From Cellvibrionales bacterium (GTDB taxonomy: Bacteria > Pseudomonadota > Gammaproteobacteria > Pseudomonadales > UBA7434), in the NCBI GenBank assembly GCA_018668095.1, contig JABIQF010000251.1, forward strand, positions 1 to 15,112: a stretch of 15,112 bases of DNA, written 5' to 3'. Every line of letters starts with the position of its first letter. The stretch's first letter is position 1. The notes beneath the pieces were generated by a model. That model did no database searches and had not been told where the DNA came from. It was given only the letters and a program-made list of their open reading frames with translations. Both the position numbers and the translations under genes were made by a program. This document shows positions 13,639-15,112 of this stretch, one piece after another.

Positions 13639-13740
13639 TTGTTTAGCGTTATTGATTCGAAGCGGTTGAATATTGTTAGGTTAATTCTGAATTTTTAAGT
13701 ATTTGCTTTTTGTATCAAGAGCTTATTTTGTAACAGCTTA

Positions 13741-13767
13741 AATGTTAAAACTGTTTTACATTTTTTT
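13741..13767 (+). terminator. Probable intrinsic terminator downstream of greA
   Basis: AATGT (13741-13745) pairs with ACATT (13758-13762), and after a T-T mismatch AAA (13747-13749) pairs with TTT (13754-13756) around an ACTG loop; five further T follow (to 13767). An alternative fold uses TGTAA and CAG (13729-13736) with CTG and TTACA (13751-13760) before the same T tract. Confidence 0.6.
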
Positions 13768-13868
13768 GTGATCCAGTAGATTTCTTTTTATATTACCTAA
13801 ACTTAAAATAAACCTGTTCACTTTATAATCAATCAATCTAAAAATAGTGATTAAACCGATGTGCGGGG

Positions 13869-13897
13869 TTGACTGCTAAACGCTTATCGTCAATCAT
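13869..13897 (+). promoter_or_regulatory. Candidate sigma-70 promoter of the lipoprotein gene
   Basis: TTGACT (13869-13874) matches the -35 consensus at five of six positions; after 17 bases AATCAT (13892-13897) matches the -10 consensus at four. The leader would be about 185 bases. AT-rich DNA nearer the gene offers other -10-like words, so this choice is tentative. Confidence 0.35.
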
Positions 13898-14090
13898 TCG
13901 TTTTGAAATAATTAAAAAATTAGTCAAACTTTTTTGCACTTTCAATAAGCCAATATTTTCGTCATATAACTTTAATATATTCGCACTAACTTGTGGTCGA
14001 CGAAAATGATTTTTTATTGATTGAAAAGTCAGGACTTGTATTTTCTCTTATCGTTTTTAAAACGTTAAAAATAATAGTAAAGGATTCTTT

Positions 14091-15112
14091 ATGTACTTAC
14101 GTACCTTGGGTAAATTTTTTGTTACTGGTCTTTTTGTATCAGTATTGGCCGCTTGTGGTGGTTCTAATTCTAATTCCGGCCCTACAGCCCCTGAAACGGG
14201 GAATCTTATTAGCGTTTTTGGTTCTGACGGCCCAATGGCGGGTGCAGATGTTGCCGTCTATGGCTTGCAAGCCTATCTTGATGATTCCGATACGGCAGAG
14301 AACTTATTAGCTGCGGCAGCGACGACTGATGCAGTGACGGCATTAGCTGATGATTTAGAGCTTTCATTGGATGCTGGCACTGGTCCTTTTGTGGTAGTTG
14401 TTACTGCTAACGGCGATACCATTGATTTATCAACAGGCGTTGCTCCTGTTATCAGCGAGGTCACAACCATAGTAGCTTCGCTAACTGATGCGCGTGTTTA
14501 TGCTACGCCGTTAACAACCTTGGCGGTTGCCCTCGCTATGGATGGAGAAACTGTTGCTGATAATGTGATTGGTTTTAAGTTAGTGGCTTCACAACTTTTA
14601 GCAAAAGCATTTATCGGGTTTGGTATGGATACGGATATCGATATCTTTACTGTTCCTCCTGTACTTGATGAGAATACGACTTCAGCGGATGTTCAGGCCG
14701 ATGTTGCGCAATATCGTGGTGCTAATGAAGCATTCGCTTTTATTGTTGAAGATAGCGCACTTGATTTTGCCAGCATTATTGTTGATGCCTCTGATGGCAT
14801 TCTTAATGATGCTGCCGTTATTGCTGCGGTACAAGGCTTGGATGTGCTTGATGTTCTTTCTAGGGTTTCTGCCGCTTCGATTGCAGACTTGCTTGATGCG
14901 GATGCCACAGGCTTAGCAGATGGTTATGTTATTGATGCTGGTGTAGATGAAGCGCCAAGCAATGTTGTTGATTCAGATGCCGATGGCGCTAATAACGTTG
15001 ATGACGCTTTTGATTTTGATTCATCAGAAACTGCAGATTCAGATAGCGATACTGTTGGTGATAATGCTGATAATTGTCCTAATGCTGCTAATGCAGGCCA
15101 AGAAAATTTAGA
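14091..15112 (+). CDS. Predicted lipoprotein with thrombospondin type-3-like region (3' end missing)
   Basis: The gene starts at ATG 14091, with AAAGGA (14079-14084) six bases upstream, and is open to the window edge (340 codons visible). Residues 1-21 are a lipoprotein signal peptide with lipobox L-A-A-C and acceptor Cys22; Gly at +2 does not suggest inner-membrane retention, so the outer membrane is likely. A Gly/Ser/Asn linker follows. Residues about 35-150 look like a beta-rich domain with I-S-V-F-G-S-D-G-P-M-A-G-A-D (40-53), resembling carboxypeptidase-regulatory-like surface domains. A long Ala/Asp-rich region follows, and from about 293 the sequence becomes Asp/Asn-rich with D-S-D-A-D-G (294-299) and D-N-A-D-N-C-P (324-330), typical of calcium-binding thrombospondin type-3 repeats. 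It is probably a cell-surface protein of unknown role; I do not recognise a specific family. Confidence 0.8.
   Translation, partial: MYLRTLGKFFVTGLFVSVLAACGGSNSNSGPTAPETGNLISVFGSDGPMAGADVAVYGLQAYLDDSDTAENLLAAAATTDAVTALADDLELSLDAGTGPFVVVVTANGDTIDLSTGVAPVISEVTTIVASLTDARVYATPLTTLAVALAMDGETVADNVIGFKLVASQLLAKAFIGFGMDTDIDIFTVPPVLDENTTSADVQADVAQYRGANEAFAFIVEDSALDFASIIVDASDGILNDAAVIAAVQGLDVLDVLSRVSAASIADLLDADATGLADGYVIDAGVDEAPSNVVDSDADGANNVDDAFDFDSSETADSDSDTVGDNADNCPNAANAGQENL

Larger units (their letters stand above)
13639..14090. other. AT-rich spacer between greA and the lipoprotein gene
   Basis: These 452 bases contain no gene I can support. The first part carries the probable greA-side terminator and several other T-rich runs. 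The second part carries a candidate promoter (13869-13897) and the AAAGGA ribosome binding site (14079-14084) for the lipoprotein gene. It is the most AT-rich part of the window, and it is where the conserved gene order known from Pseudomonas stops. I see no tRNA-like structure, attachment site or transposon end in it. Confidence 0.6.

Noticed and set aside
13993..14310. Plus-strand 105-codon hydrophobic open frame before and over the lipoprotein start
   Set aside because: It has no Shine-Dalgarno and overlaps the first 220 bases of the well-supported lipoprotein gene in another frame. Its hydrophobicity follows from T-rich DNA.
1..15112. Mobile elements, CRISPR, toxin-antitoxin or defence genes
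   Set aside because: All complete genes are recognised housekeeping genes, no transposase, integrase or regularly spaced repeats with unique spacers occur, and the remaining open frames are antisense or shifted shadows of real genes.

Overview
The window is a conserved housekeeping block from a gammaproteobacterium. The gene order rnfH, bamE, fur, recN, grpE, dnaK, dnaJ, dapB, carA, carB, greA is the one known from Pseudomonas and relatives. The protein sequences are close to the Pseudomonas/Enterobacteria type. Base composition looks lower in GC than typical Pseudomonas (mid-40s percent by eye), so a marine member of Pseudomonadales/Cellvibrionales is a reasonable guess; genus cannot be fixed from this window. 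I see no insertion sequence, prophage, CRISPR array, tRNA or rRNA.

Layout. Bases 2-124 are the tail of rnfH, convergent with bamE (minus), whose terminator lies inside the rnfH end. bamE and fur diverge from a ~200-base spacer that holds a perfect 14-bp inverted repeat. fur (plus) converges on recN (minus), each ending in a hairpin. recN and grpE diverge from a 367-base spacer that carries a heat-shock promoter for grpE. dnaK has its own heat-shock promoter, and dnaJ follows after a 224-base spacer with two strong hairpins. dapB comes next and ends in a small terminator. A 399-base spacer then precedes carA; it holds a four-unit 13-bp tandem repeat, a good sigma-70 promoter, two GAATTC-containing direct repeats and an attenuator-like hairpin plus U8 tract touching the carA ribosome binding site. 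carB and greA follow carA closely. After a 452-base AT-rich spacer with a terminator, a lipoprotein gene with a thrombospondin type-3-like region runs off the window, and synteny with Pseudomonas is lost there.

Function. The genes cover outer-membrane assembly (BamE), iron regulation (Fur), recombination repair (RecN), the complete Hsp70 machine (GrpE, DnaK, DnaJ), lysine/diaminopimelate synthesis (DapB), carbamoyl phosphate synthesis for arginine and pyrimidines (CarA, CarB), and rescue of backtracked RNA polymerase (GreA). All complete genes look intact. The protein-coding content is ordinary; the points worth a second look are in non-coding DNA, above all the carAB leader. There, two hairpins have complementary loops and the second is a possible intrinsic terminator ending at the carA Shine-Dalgarno sequence.
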